From: Lentisphaeria bacterium
Lineage (GTDB): Bacteria; Verrucomicrobiota; Lentisphaeria; Victivallales; Victivallaceae
Length of the DNA stretch: 42,291 bases
Assembly (NCBI GenBank): GCA_017504585.1
Contig: JAFVQX010000192.1
Span: 1 to 42,291, forward strand
Reading direction: 5' to 3'
Part shown: positions 35,830-42,291 of the stretch, in pieces
How the letters are laid out: the number at the start of each line of letters is the position of its first letter
How positions within the stretch are numbered: position 1 is the stretch's first letter
Translations under genes and position numbers: made by a program
Notes under the pieces: model-generated
The model's input: only the letters and a program-made list of their open reading frames with translations
Database searches by the model: none
What the model was told of the DNA's origin: nothing

Positions 35830-36660
35830 TCATTTGGCTTTTTCAAAGGGATATTGCAATACACTCCAGATGGGAGTTTTTACGCTGCCGCCCAAGACCA
35901 CGGCACGCAGCAGTATTTCGCCTTTTTTGAACTGGTCAGCTTTGGTGCATTTCAGGGCCTTTACCGGGATCTCGGCACTCCAGATCTTCTGCTCTTTATC
36001 TTCGGGGGTAAGCTCTACGACCTCGTTACCGTTGACTTTGACTGTATAGAGCCATTTTTTGAACAGCAATTTCAAAGATACCTCTTCGGCACTTTCTTTG
36101 AGGTAGACGGTGAATTTGACTTTATCGCCAACATTGATGGATTTTTTTTCGGTAAAGCTCCCGGTCACGGTAATATAATTATCCGGTTTTTTGACCATTT
36201 TTATATATTTGAATTCAGCGCTGAAGTCATAAAAATACAAGAGCAAATGAGCCTGTTTCCCCGCAGGTATCCGGGCGGGATTTTCAAAGCAGTTCACCGC
36301 CACGATTCCCGGTTCTCCATTGGTTACGGAGCCAAAAGTGCTTTGCAGTTCCCGCAAAGATACCGACCATGACCGATAGCCTTTGTAAGGTGTTATGGAG
36401 GTAGTTTCAAATACCAGATAGGGGTAGTCCGGCGAAATTGCCACTTTCCGGGTAATGGAATGGGGTGATTTGGGGGACGCGTTTTCGTTGCTCAAAACAA
36501 ACCCCCCGTCACTGTTTTCGACCTTAACTCCGGTACCTCGCCATTGGGTTTGATCAAGTTTGGAAAAGCTCCAAAGCGTGTCAGCATCCGGCTGCATTTC
36601 CATATTGGCAAGTGCAGCAGTTCCACCGCAGAGCAAAGCGAGTAAAAAGAGTTTTTTCAT
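35830..36660 (-). CDS. Secreted beta-rich protein of unknown function
   Basis: The 276-residue protein has a signal peptide (MKKLFLLALLCGGTAALA). The start at 36660 is preferred to 36684 because AGGAG lies ten bases upstream and the signal peptide then begins at residue one. The mature part is predicted to be mostly beta strands (for example YPYLVFETTS, AHLLLYFYDFSAEF, VKFTVYLKES), which may be a carbohydrate-binding or scaffold domain; no family was recognised. It starts two bases after the pseudopilin stop codon, and its own stop lies within a TGAGG that also serves the next gene, so all are probably translated together. Confidence 0.75.
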   Translation of the reverse strand: MKKLFLLALLCGGTAALANMEMQPDADTLWSFSKLDQTQWRGTGVKVENSDGGFVLSNENASPKSPHSITRKVAISPDYPYLVFETTSITPYKGYRSWSVSLRELQSTFGSVTNGEPGIVAVNCFENPARIPAGKQAHLLLYFYDFSAEFKYIKMVKKPDNYITVTGSFTEKKSINVGDKVKFTVYLKESAEEVSLKLLFKKWLYTVKVNGNEVVELTPEDKEQKIWSAEIPVKALKCTKADQFKKGEILLRAVVLGGSVKTPIWSVLQYPFEKAK

Positions 36661-36662
36661 TT

Positions 36663-37349
36663 TTAAAATGCTCCTCTTGAACAATATGTGCAGCCAAAAT
36701 CAAATCCGTAACGCAAGATGCCGTAATAGGCATCTTTGCCGCCTACGACCATTTTTTCGTTCATACTTTGCACATGACCATCCACAAATAGAATATTTGC
36801 CTGCATGTTGTGGCGGAATGGTATGTGCGAAACCCGTTCAACGATCCCGGTATCGCCGGAGTCACGATAATTTTTATCGGTGGACTCCACCGCTGCATCG
36901 GGCTGAACTACGCAAGTTTCATTGACCCAATATGGTTTGGCAGGGGTTTTGCAATTTGCATAGGTATTGTGTTTGTTGCCGGAAAGCCAGGTGTTTATGG
37001 AATAGCCGCCATAGTAGGATTTATCGTCTGCCGCCGCCGGACAGACAAAAGTAACCCCATAACCCCGGTCAGATATATCACGCTTCTGGACAAGCTGTTC
37101 AGTGAGATATTTTGACCAGAATTTTTTATCTTCCAGCTGAAATCTTATAAAATAACCATTGAAGTCCATCCGGTAAGTTGCCAGCATGATACCGATTTGT
37201 TTCATGTTATTGGCACATGCGGAGGCTTTGGAGGATTCCCGGGCACTGCTCAATGCCGGAAGCAGCATCGCCGCTAAAATGGCGATAATGGCTATAACTA
37301 CAAGGAGTTCGATCAGCGTAAACGCAGCTTGTTTTTTGCTTGAAATCAT
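36663..37349 (-). CDS. Prepilin-type N-terminal methylation domain protein with H-x9-DG motif
   Basis: This 228-residue pseudopilin-like protein opens with a type IV/type II secretion prepilin signal: KKQAA then [20 protein letters not shown], with Glu at +5. The residue before the Phe is Ala rather than the usual Gly. The C-terminal domain contains [17 protein letters not shown], the H-x9-DG motif of the DUF1559-type family greatly expanded in Lentisphaerae and Planctomycetes. The protein is presumably processed by a prepilin peptidase and displayed in the periplasm or cell envelope; its role is unproven. It sits between two secreted-protein or oxidoreductase genes in one operon, with gaps of 16 and 2 bp. 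Confidence 0.93.
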   Translation of the reverse strand: MISSKKQAAFTLIELLVVIAIIAILAAMLLPALSSARESSKASACANNMKQIGIMLATYRMDFNGYFIRFQLEDKKFWSKYLTEQLVQKRDISDRGYGVTFVCPAAADDKSYYGGYSINTWLSGNKHNTYANCKTPAKPYWVNETCVVQPDAAVESTDKNYRDSGDTGIVERVSHIPFRHNMQANILFVDGHVQSMNEKMVVGGKDAYYGILRYGFDFGCTYCSRGAF

Positions 37350-37365
37350 AATGCACAGTACCTTT

Positions 37366-38583
37366 TTATTTTATGTTGTTATGTTCAGCAGGATTCAACC
37401 CGACTTCTTCAAAGTGAAATTTAAAGTTGTTTTTCCGCAATTCTGTGCGGAGCTGTTCAGCCGTCAGTTCGGTAGCGTCACACTTCCGCTCCACCGCCAG
37501 AGCCGCACCGACCCCGGCAACCTCGCCGGTCATGGCGGCTGAAGGTATGACCCGGTAGGATTCCCAGGCATCGCCCACAGCCGAAATGCATCTGCCCGCA
37601 ACATAAACACCTTTTACATCGGCAGGGATCAAAGCTCCATAAGGTGTTTCGTAGACTTTGCCGGGCCTCCGCCAGTCGGCATACAACCCCACCGAAGAAT
37701 CAAATCTTTGCCATTCGGAACCATCTTCCAGCGTTTCCACTCCTTTGATACAGGCGATCTTCCGCAGCTGTGCCATGGCGGGCAAATGCAAAGGATAGTG
37801 TTTGTAGCGATCGGTTTTTCCACTGCGGTATGACTCCCGGTAGTACTCCCTTGCGGTGTTCCAGCTTGTCCGGATAAAATCGGTGTGGACATCAGCTTGC
37901 CGGACATCGCCATTTACTGTACGGATCGGCTCGGCACTGCCGAAAGGTATGATATGTATCTGATCTGTAAAGTGATAGACCAGTTTTTCTGCCGGAGAAC
38001 GCTGGATCATCCAGAGCGTGTGACGGTTTTCGGCAGTTTCGGTTTTGCCACCCGCCCGCCGGACGAGGGTGGCATCGCCGGTGGCATCCACAAAATACCC
38101 GGCATGGATCACACCTCTGCCGCTGCAATTTTCCACTTCCAGAGCAGTTACCTTGCCATCATTAGCTTTCTGGACTGCACAGACCCGGCTGTCCAGCCAC
38201 AGATCGACTCCGGCCTCCCGCAGCAGATCATCCAGCGAAAGGATCATACCGGCGGGTGAAAAACAGCAATCATAGCGATTGCCCCGCAGATCTCTGCCGC
38301 CAACTTTGCCGCCCCATTTTTCGGGAAAATCAAATGGTGAAAATTCAATACTTGTCCGCAGCATTTCTTCGGAGATGCCAAAAGTTACTTGAGTGCCTTG
38401 CCCGTCGCACAGCGGCAGATATATGTAGATCAGCCCGGAGGTGGCAAGGCCGCCGATCAGCATTTGCTTTTCCAGCAAAACCACTTTGTGCCCCCGGCGG
38501 GCAGCCGCCAGTGCAGCAGCTATACCGGCTACACCGGCACCGGCAACGGCAATGTCATATTTTTTCTGAAAATCAAAAATCAT
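37366..38583 (-). CDS. FAD-dependent oxidoreductase (FAD_oxidored family)
   Basis: The 405-residue protein has an N-terminal FAD-binding motif [19 protein letters not shown] (Gly15, Gly17, Gly20), then [16 protein letters not shown] and [18 protein letters not shown], characteristic of the same family as the gene at 30425. It lacks a signal peptide and the C-terminal beta domain of that homologue. It is the first gene of the operon that also encodes the pseudopilin and two secreted proteins, and is transcribed divergently from an AraC regulator. The substrate is unknown. The context suggests oxidation of a sugar or sugar acid released by the secreted enzyme. AGGA lies about ten bases before the ATG. 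Confidence 0.85.
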   Translation of the reverse strand: MIFDFQKKYDIAVAGAGVAGIAAALAAARRGHKVVLLEKQMLIGGLATSGLIYIYLPLCDGQGTQVTFGISEEMLRTSIEFSPFDFPEKWGGKVGGRDLRGNRYDCCFSPAGMILSLDDLLREAGVDLWLDSRVCAVQKANDGKVTALEVENCSGRGVIHAGYFVDATGDATLVRRAGGKTETAENRHTLWMIQRSPAEKLVYHFTDQIHIIPFGSAEPIRTVNGDVRQADVHTDFIRTSWNTAREYYRESYRSGKTDRYKHYPLHLPAMAQLRKIACIKGVETLEDGSEWQRFDSSVGLYADWRRPGKVYETPYGALIPADVKGVYVAGRCISAVGDAWESYRVIPSAAMTGEVAGVGAALAVERKCDATELTAEQLRTELRKNNFKFHFEEVGLNPAEHNNIK

Positions 38584-38634
38584 TTAAGTTACATCCTGTA
38601 TGTCAAAAAAGGTGTAAAATCTTGTATTGGCAGT

Positions 38635-38663
38635 ACTATAACAGTGTTTTATCAAAAAATCAA
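38635..38663 (-). promoter_or_regulatory. Candidate promoter of the oxidoreductase-pseudopilin operon
   Basis: On the minus strand TTGATT (38663-38658) and TATAGT (38640-38635) are separated by exactly 17 bp, giving a transcript start about 45 bp before the ATG at 38583. Confidence 0.5.
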
Positions 38664-38670
38664 TATCATA

Positions 38671-38683
38671 AAATTGGCAATTT
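38671..38683. promoter_or_regulatory. Candidate operator palindrome between divergent promoters
   Basis: AAATTG-G-CAATTT is a perfect 6-bp palindrome around one base, lying between the two divergent promoters. The half-site attggca at 38673-38679 recurs at 38626-38632, 47 bp away, near the minus-strand transcript start. Either could bind the AraC-type regulator; this is a guess. Confidence 0.25.
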
Positions 38684-38727
38684 ATTTTAAAATATTATCA
38701 TTTTTACTGAAAAAATTCTGTTGAAAT

Positions 38728-38756
38728 TTGAAAAATCTTCCGGCCAAGATTATATT
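38728..38756 (+). promoter_or_regulatory. Candidate promoter of the AraC-family regulator gene
   Basis: TTGAAA (38728-38733) and TATATT (38751-38756) are 17 bp apart. The start codon is at 38827, about 65 bp downstream of the expected transcript start. The TTG at 38728 opens a longer reading frame but is better explained as part of the -35 box. Confidence 0.55.
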
Positions 38757-38826
38757 AGCTTGCAGAAGATGTCCCCCCGCTTTGCAGAATATAAAGTTTT
38801 TACTGCCGGAAAAGAGGTTTGGCAAG

Positions 38827-39711
38827 ATGTATAACTATAATGTTGTTTATCTATCTGATGAGCAACGGTTATTCCCCTTTCCGTATCCCCTTAAACGCAT
38901 CGGTTATTTTCCCGGGTGTTTTGAGTTGAACGAACCGGGGCAACCGGCAAAAAGAAGTTTTTTTGTACCCCACGATCAATTTGAAATAACCCTCCGGCTG
39001 ACCTACCCGGAGAAGCGTTTTACGCAAATCATCAACGGTACAGAGTATATCAATTCATTCCCGCATGTTATGCTGAAATGCCCTGGGACACAATTCAGTT
39101 ATGTGTCGCCTTATCAGGCGATGAACAGCCTTTGCCTTACTTATTCAAAAAAATATTTTCAACCGATTTACGAACAGTTTTTCCAGAGCGGGCCGCTGGC
39201 GTGGAATTTGAATATGACCGACCGGATAACTAATCTGGTACACACGATCATCGAACAAATATCATGTGTGCAGAATTTTTCGATGGCTGACCGGATGGAT
39301 CTGCAATGTTTTGAGCTGCTTGAAGAGCTGTTCCTTGCCCGGATGCAGGGGGGAAAGATCACTGTCAGGCGGAAGCCGGTCATTGAAGAAGTTGCCTACT
39401 ATTTGCAGCTGAACTGTTACCGGCCCATTGACCTGAAAAGTTTGATCGAGTCCAAAGGCATGTCAGTTTCCACATTTTTCCGGCAGTGGAAAAGTCATTA
39501 CAAGGAGACTCCGGTAAATTATCTGAACCGGCTGCGTATGGAAGAAGCCGGACGGCTGCTGCTGGAGGCATCGCATACGCCGTCGCAAATCGCCAAATTG
39601 CTTAATTTTTCTTCGCTGTCATATTTTTACGCATCGTTTAAAAAATATTACGGCTGTTCGCCGGCAGCATATCTGCGGGGCGAACAGCCGGAAAAAAACA
39701 ACGGAGAGTAA
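38827..39711 (+). CDS. AraC-family transcriptional regulator
   Basis: The product has 294 residues from the ATG at 38827, which follows GAGG by nine bases; an upstream TTG at 38728 falls in the promoter. The N-terminal two thirds form a ligand-sensing domain with no confident match. The C-terminal 100 residues carry two helix-turn-helix motifs: DLKSLIESKGMSVSTFFRQW and PSQIAKLLNFSSLSYFYASF, closing with the family motif CSPAAYLRG. It is transcribed away from the oxidoreductase-pseudopilin operon and probably controls it in response to a sugar. Its 3' end contains a 12-bp inverted repeat that works as a terminator only on the other strand. Confidence 0.92.
   Translation: MYNYNVVYLSDEQRLFPFPYPLKRIGYFPGCFELNEPGQPAKRSFFVPHDQFEITLRLTYPEKRFTQIINGTEYINSFPHVMLKCPGTQFSYVSPYQAMNSLCLTYSKKYFQPIYEQFFQSGPLAWNLNMTDRITNLVHTIIEQISCVQNFSMADRMDLQCFELLEELFLARMQGGKITVRRKPVIEEVAYYLQLNCYRPIDLKSLIESKGMSVSTFFRQWKSHYKETPVNYLNRLRMEEAGRLLLEASHTPSQIAKLLNFSSLSYFYASFKKYYGCSPAAYLRGEQPEKNNGE
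39651..39690 (-). terminator. Minus-strand terminator embedded in the 3' end of the AraC gene
   Basis: CGGCTGTTCGCC (39651-39662) pairs perfectly with GGCGAACAGCCG (39679-39690), with a 16-nt loop. Read on the minus strand it is followed by taatattttttaaa, a good T tract; on the plus strand the following bases are A-rich. It would stop transcription coming from the DUF2971 gene 270 bp away. Confidence 0.6.
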
Positions 39712-39956
39712 GGGCTTATTTACCGATAATATCTCTAATTTTGTATTTAAATTGAAGCTTCTTACAGCAAGAAAGTTTCTGCCACACTCACCATTTCCAA
39801 ACTCCACAAAGGATTCCTCGAAGACTGGCCGAGTAGCGGAAAATATTTGGGATGGAGAGAGAGGATATAAATCAAAAAAACGCCTCAAAATTAATACTGT
39901 TGCACTTTTTTATTTTATCAAAATTTCTATTGAAATATTACAGGATTGCCGTTTTA

Positions 39957-40829
39957 TCATCGATAAGGAAGTTTGCTTTCGGTTACAGAAAAAAGCAATC
40001 CCTTTGGGGTCTTATATTTATATTTTTCATCTAAAGCTTTAGAAAAGAAACGAACAAATCGTGTATTTTTCTCAACATTGCCGTGTGGAGATATTATGAC
40101 TTCTTTGATTAAATCAGGGAAGATTTTTTTGTCTATTGAAATCTCCAAAAACGGCTTCTCATTTTCAAATTGTATTGTCGAATATGGTGCAATATGGCTG
40201 AACACCAAACGTTTTTCCTGTTCTTCTTCAAAACAAGGATTTTTTACACAATATGTCCAACTCATAAGTCTCCAAAATTCTAGGGATATTTTTGCGTCAA
40301 TCACGCTTTGATTGTTCTCATTTCGTGAATTATAAATATCTTTTATCCGTTTCAAAAAAGAAGTCGCTGTTAACTGGATTTCTCTTCTTGTTTTAGGATA
40401 TACACAATCCACAAATGCCATAGAGCCGTGTCTTATTCCATGCTTACTGTCTGTCTTATTTGATAACGCCTGTCCCAATTTTAAAGCATCAAAACCAATT
40501 GCGCATCCCCCGCAAGCCGGAGTATATCCACGCCATTGGGACAATGCATCTCGAGCTTTTGAAAAAGAAATTATATAAAAAAGATTTAATATGGGGTCTC
40601 CAAGCAAATTATTAAACCTCGTGCTAAAATAGTTAAATGTCTCTTTATCCTCAGGAGATTTAGACATGTCTTCAATTGCGGTTAATATAGAATTTGCCCC
40701 CATTTTCACTTCTTCTGCATCATTCATAAAAGCGTAATGCGTAGCACGCATTGTCAAATTAGTACATATCTTAACCAATGTATCTATTGATGTATAGTGC
40801 CAAAGTATTTCGGAGGTGTTTTGAAGCAT
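39957..40829 (-). CDS. DUF2971 domain protein
   Basis: The 290-residue protein carries the DUF2971 pattern: ILWHYTSIDTLVKI near the N-terminus, YAFMNDAEEVKMG, the FYIISFSKARDALSQWRGY block and a following GCAIGFDALKL. The biochemical function is not established. Members are often found beside restriction-modification or other defence genes, as here. The DNA is clearly more AT-rich than the rest of the window, and TTA/TCA codons are common, which suggests recent acquisition. AAGGAT lies about ten bases before the ATG. The gap to the upstream endonuclease gene is about 90 bp. Confidence 0.8.
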   Translation of the reverse strand: MLQNTSEILWHYTSIDTLVKICTNLTMRATHYAFMNDAEEVKMGANSILTAIEDMSKSPEDKETFNYFSTRFNNLLGDPILNLFYIISFSKARDALSQWRGYTPACGGCAIGFDALKLGQALSNKTDSKHGIRHGSMAFVDCVYPKTRREIQLTATSFLKRIKDIYNSRNENNQSVIDAKISLEFWRLMSWTYCVKNPCFEEEQEKRLVFSHIAPYSTIQFENEKPFLEISIDKKIFPDLIKEVIISPHGNVEKNTRFVRFFSKALDEKYKYKTPKGLLFSVTESKLPYR

Positions 40830-40921
40830 AGCTATTTATCCTTGCGATTACAATATATACAACTTTCGCAAAGAAATTTTGCGAAAATTTAATCTTAAAT
40901 TTGTATCTTTTATCCTTCAGA

Positions 40922-41851
40922 TCATTTGCTATGTTTATTATCATGGCAAACATTACACAATGTTACCAAATTATCCGCAGTATTTGCTCCACCTTGAGCA
41001 TGGTGTTTTATGTGATGAAGTTCCAAATTATGTCTTGGGTCTGCAGGATTAATTTTTGCATAATTCCAGCCGCATTCAACACATTGAAATTTGTCACGCT
41101 CCAAAACTTCACACCGTACAGTATCAGAAATGGCTCTGTCATGCTCCGGCATTTGTTTGAGCGATTCCAAAACATATGCTCCCACCGGCAAATCAGGGCG
41201 TCCGGATTGCTTACTGACAATAGACCAGCCGAATTCGGTTCTCAATTCACGAACTCGGCGAGCCCACTCTGTTTTATTTCCTGCAACATAGCGCAATTCT
41301 TCTCCTGAAACCTGTTTCCCAACATTGGCTTGGAAGTATTTCAAAATTTTATCTCGGACAGATTCATTGCCACGTCGAATTGTATTTGCGGTGTTCCAGC
41401 GAAAAGCTGCATCACGATCTTGAATTACATCCGTCAGTACATATTCATCCGGTTTCATTTTAGTAAATTTTTCCAAACCGGCGGCATTTTCTTCTTCAAT
41501 AAGTTCTTTTATGGTTACTCCACTGTAAATTTTCCAGCCATACTGAACTCGTAACTCTCGGATTCTTCTTGCGTATTCCTGAATACCAGACACAACCAGC
41601 AATTCATCACCTTTGATGACAATATTGGGATACTGTTGAAAATAATGTATTATACGTTCTCTTGCCGAATTAGCAATATTTGCCGGTATTAAAGAACAGC
41701 CGAGGTTTCGTAATGACCGAAATGCAGGAATCAAAGCCAATACTTTTTGCCGCAATGTTCCAGATTTCAAAGATGATTCAAAATTCTCAAACAGAGCAAT
41801 CAACTCTTTTCGCAAAATTTCAGGATCTTTATTCTGTGATCTGGGAGCCAT
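40922..41851 (-). CDS. HNH endonuclease with duplicated DNA-recognition-like modules
   Basis: The product has 309 residues. The ATG at 41851 is nine bases after AAAGG; an ATG two codons upstream (41857) is possible. The C-terminus is an HNH nuclease: zinc cysteines CVEC (257/260) and CNVC (299/302), catalytic LELHHIKHH (His279/280), DNL (Asn294) and His303. Two similar modules precede it (about 62-111 and 164-213), each ending ARRxRELRxxxGWxI, and each followed by a related YVL(T/E) segment. It overlaps the methyltransferase gene by 23 bp. By position and layout it is the likely restriction enzyme partner of that methyltransferase. Confidence 0.85.
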   Translation of the reverse strand: MAPRSQNKDPEILRKELIALFENFESSLKSGTLRQKVLALIPAFRSLRNLGCSLIPANIANSARERIIHYFQQYPNIVIKGDELLVVSGIQEYARRIRELRVQYGWKIYSGVTIKELIEEENAAGLEKFTKMKPDEYVLTDVIQDRDAAFRWNTANTIRRGNESVRDKILKYFQANVGKQVSGEELRYVAGNKTEWARRVRELRTEFGWSIVSKQSGRPDLPVGAYVLESLKQMPEHDRAISDTVRCEVLERDKFQCVECGWNYAKINPADPRHNLELHHIKHHAQGGANTADNLVTLCNVCHDNKHSK

Positions 41852-42291
41852 ATTCATTTACCTTTATTTTTTCACATAACCATGATTTGTAAACAGATAA
41901 TGATGTCTCTCTATCTGCGGAAGAAAGACTTCCATCTAAAATCTCAACAGCTTTTTGTGCAATTGCAGCAGCCAATTTTACTGGAACTGCGTTGCCAATT
42001 TGTTTGGCAATTTCTGTTTTAGAACCAAAGAAAATAAAATCATCAGGAAAACTCTGTATTCTGGCAGCTTCACGATGAGTTATCGGACGATGCTGTTCCG
42101 GATGCAGATATCTTCCTTTCTCCGGCTTAAAGAATTCAGTGCGAATGGTAACAGATGGTCTATCCCACCATAAACGCCCAAATAAATCAGTTCCACCCTG
42201 TTTCTTTTTTATCCAACACTGCGGCGTGATATCTGGTCTGTTTTGCAACAAATCAAATCTATTCCCCCCGGGAGGGACTGCTTGATATCTT
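41829..42291 (-). CDS. Cytosine-C5 DNA methyltransferase, C-terminal part (cut by window edge)
   Basis: Only the last 153 or so residues are in the window; the frame stays open to 42290. Read from the edge it begins RYQAVPPGGN and continues through CWIKKKQGGTDLFGR. It then shows motif IX (RPITHREAARIQSFPDDF) and motif X (EIAKQIGNAVPVKLAAAI), which are diagnostic for Dcm-type C5 methyltransferases. The catalytic PC motif and target-recognition domain lie outside. The TTG at 42251 is an internal codon, not the start. Its 3' end overlaps the HNH gene, indicating one operon. It should protect the host DNA from the adjacent nuclease. Confidence 0.93.
   Translation of the reverse strand, partial: RYQAVPPGGNRFDLLQNRPDITPQCWIKKKQGGTDLFGRLWWDRPSVTIRTEFFKPEKGRYLHPEQHRPITHREAARIQSFPDDFIFFGSKTEIAKQIGNAVPVKLAAAIAQKAVEILDGSLSSADRETSLSVYKSWLCEKIKVNEYGSQITE

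Noticed and set aside
38728..38826. N-terminal extension of the AraC regulator from a TTG start
   Set aside because: The TTG is part of a good -35 box, and the ATG at 38827 has a ribosome-binding site.
42249..42251. TTG as the start of the methyltransferase-like protein
   Set aside because: The frame is open upstream to the window edge and encodes the conserved VPPGGN segment, so the gene continues beyond the window.

Overview
The window looks like the chromosome of a Gram-negative, carbohydrate-degrading bacterium of the Lentisphaerae/Victivallales type within the PVC group, probably from a gut or other anoxic habitat. This is inference. It rests on a short prepilin-like protein with the N-terminal methylation motif and C-terminal H-x9-DG motif that these genomes carry in many copies, FAD-dependent oxidoreductases and unusual glycosidases in operons under AraC-family regulators, a eukaryotic-type HisA, a TolC-type outer-membrane protein and lipoprotein signals. 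Genes sit on both strands and are dense. Most are moderately GC-rich and almost free of TTA, CTA and TCA codons, except at the AT-rich right end.

Left part (1-11.5 kb): a repeat-bearing intergenic segment; a YugP-type membrane zinc peptidase; a very long bifunctional glycogen-debranching enzyme (GH13-like plus amylo-1,6-glucosidase halves); and, on the minus strand, a fused two-domain ABC permease of the Fe3+/FbpB type and a 1439-residue Ser/Thr kinase with zinc ribbons, one membrane span, a LamG-like domain, a coiled coil, a possible thioredoxin-like segment and ankyrin-type repeats.

Middle (11.7-23 kb): an N-acetylhexosamine 1-kinase-like gene, then a run of an NAD-dependent sugar epimerase, an RpoD-like sigma factor, an ABC ATPase and a solute-binding protein. 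The last two probably work with the distant permease at 5.4-7.1 kb. Next comes a four-gene TolC / HlyD adaptor / MacB-like ATPase / MacB-like permease efflux operon that ends in a strong terminator.

23-33 kb: a secreted purple-acid-phosphatase-like metallophosphoesterase, cardiolipin synthase and eukaryotic-type HisA; a GH2 glycosidase lacking the usual N-terminal jelly-roll; and an FAD-dependent oxidoreductase. Two long intergenic segments here carry dispersed palindromic elements that recur at the left end of the window.

33-39.7 kb: a tight minus-strand operon (FAD oxidoreductase, pseudopilin, secreted beta-rich protein, secreted CBM9-like/glycosidase-like protein) divergent from an AraC regulator, with recognisable promoters for both directions. 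This looks like a regulated glycan-use locus.

39.9 kb to the end: an AT-rich block with a DUF2971 protein, an HNH endonuclease and the C-terminal part of a cytosine-C5 DNA methyltransferase cut by the window edge. This is probably a horizontally acquired type II restriction-modification or defence module. No tRNA, rRNA, CRISPR array or insertion sequence was seen.
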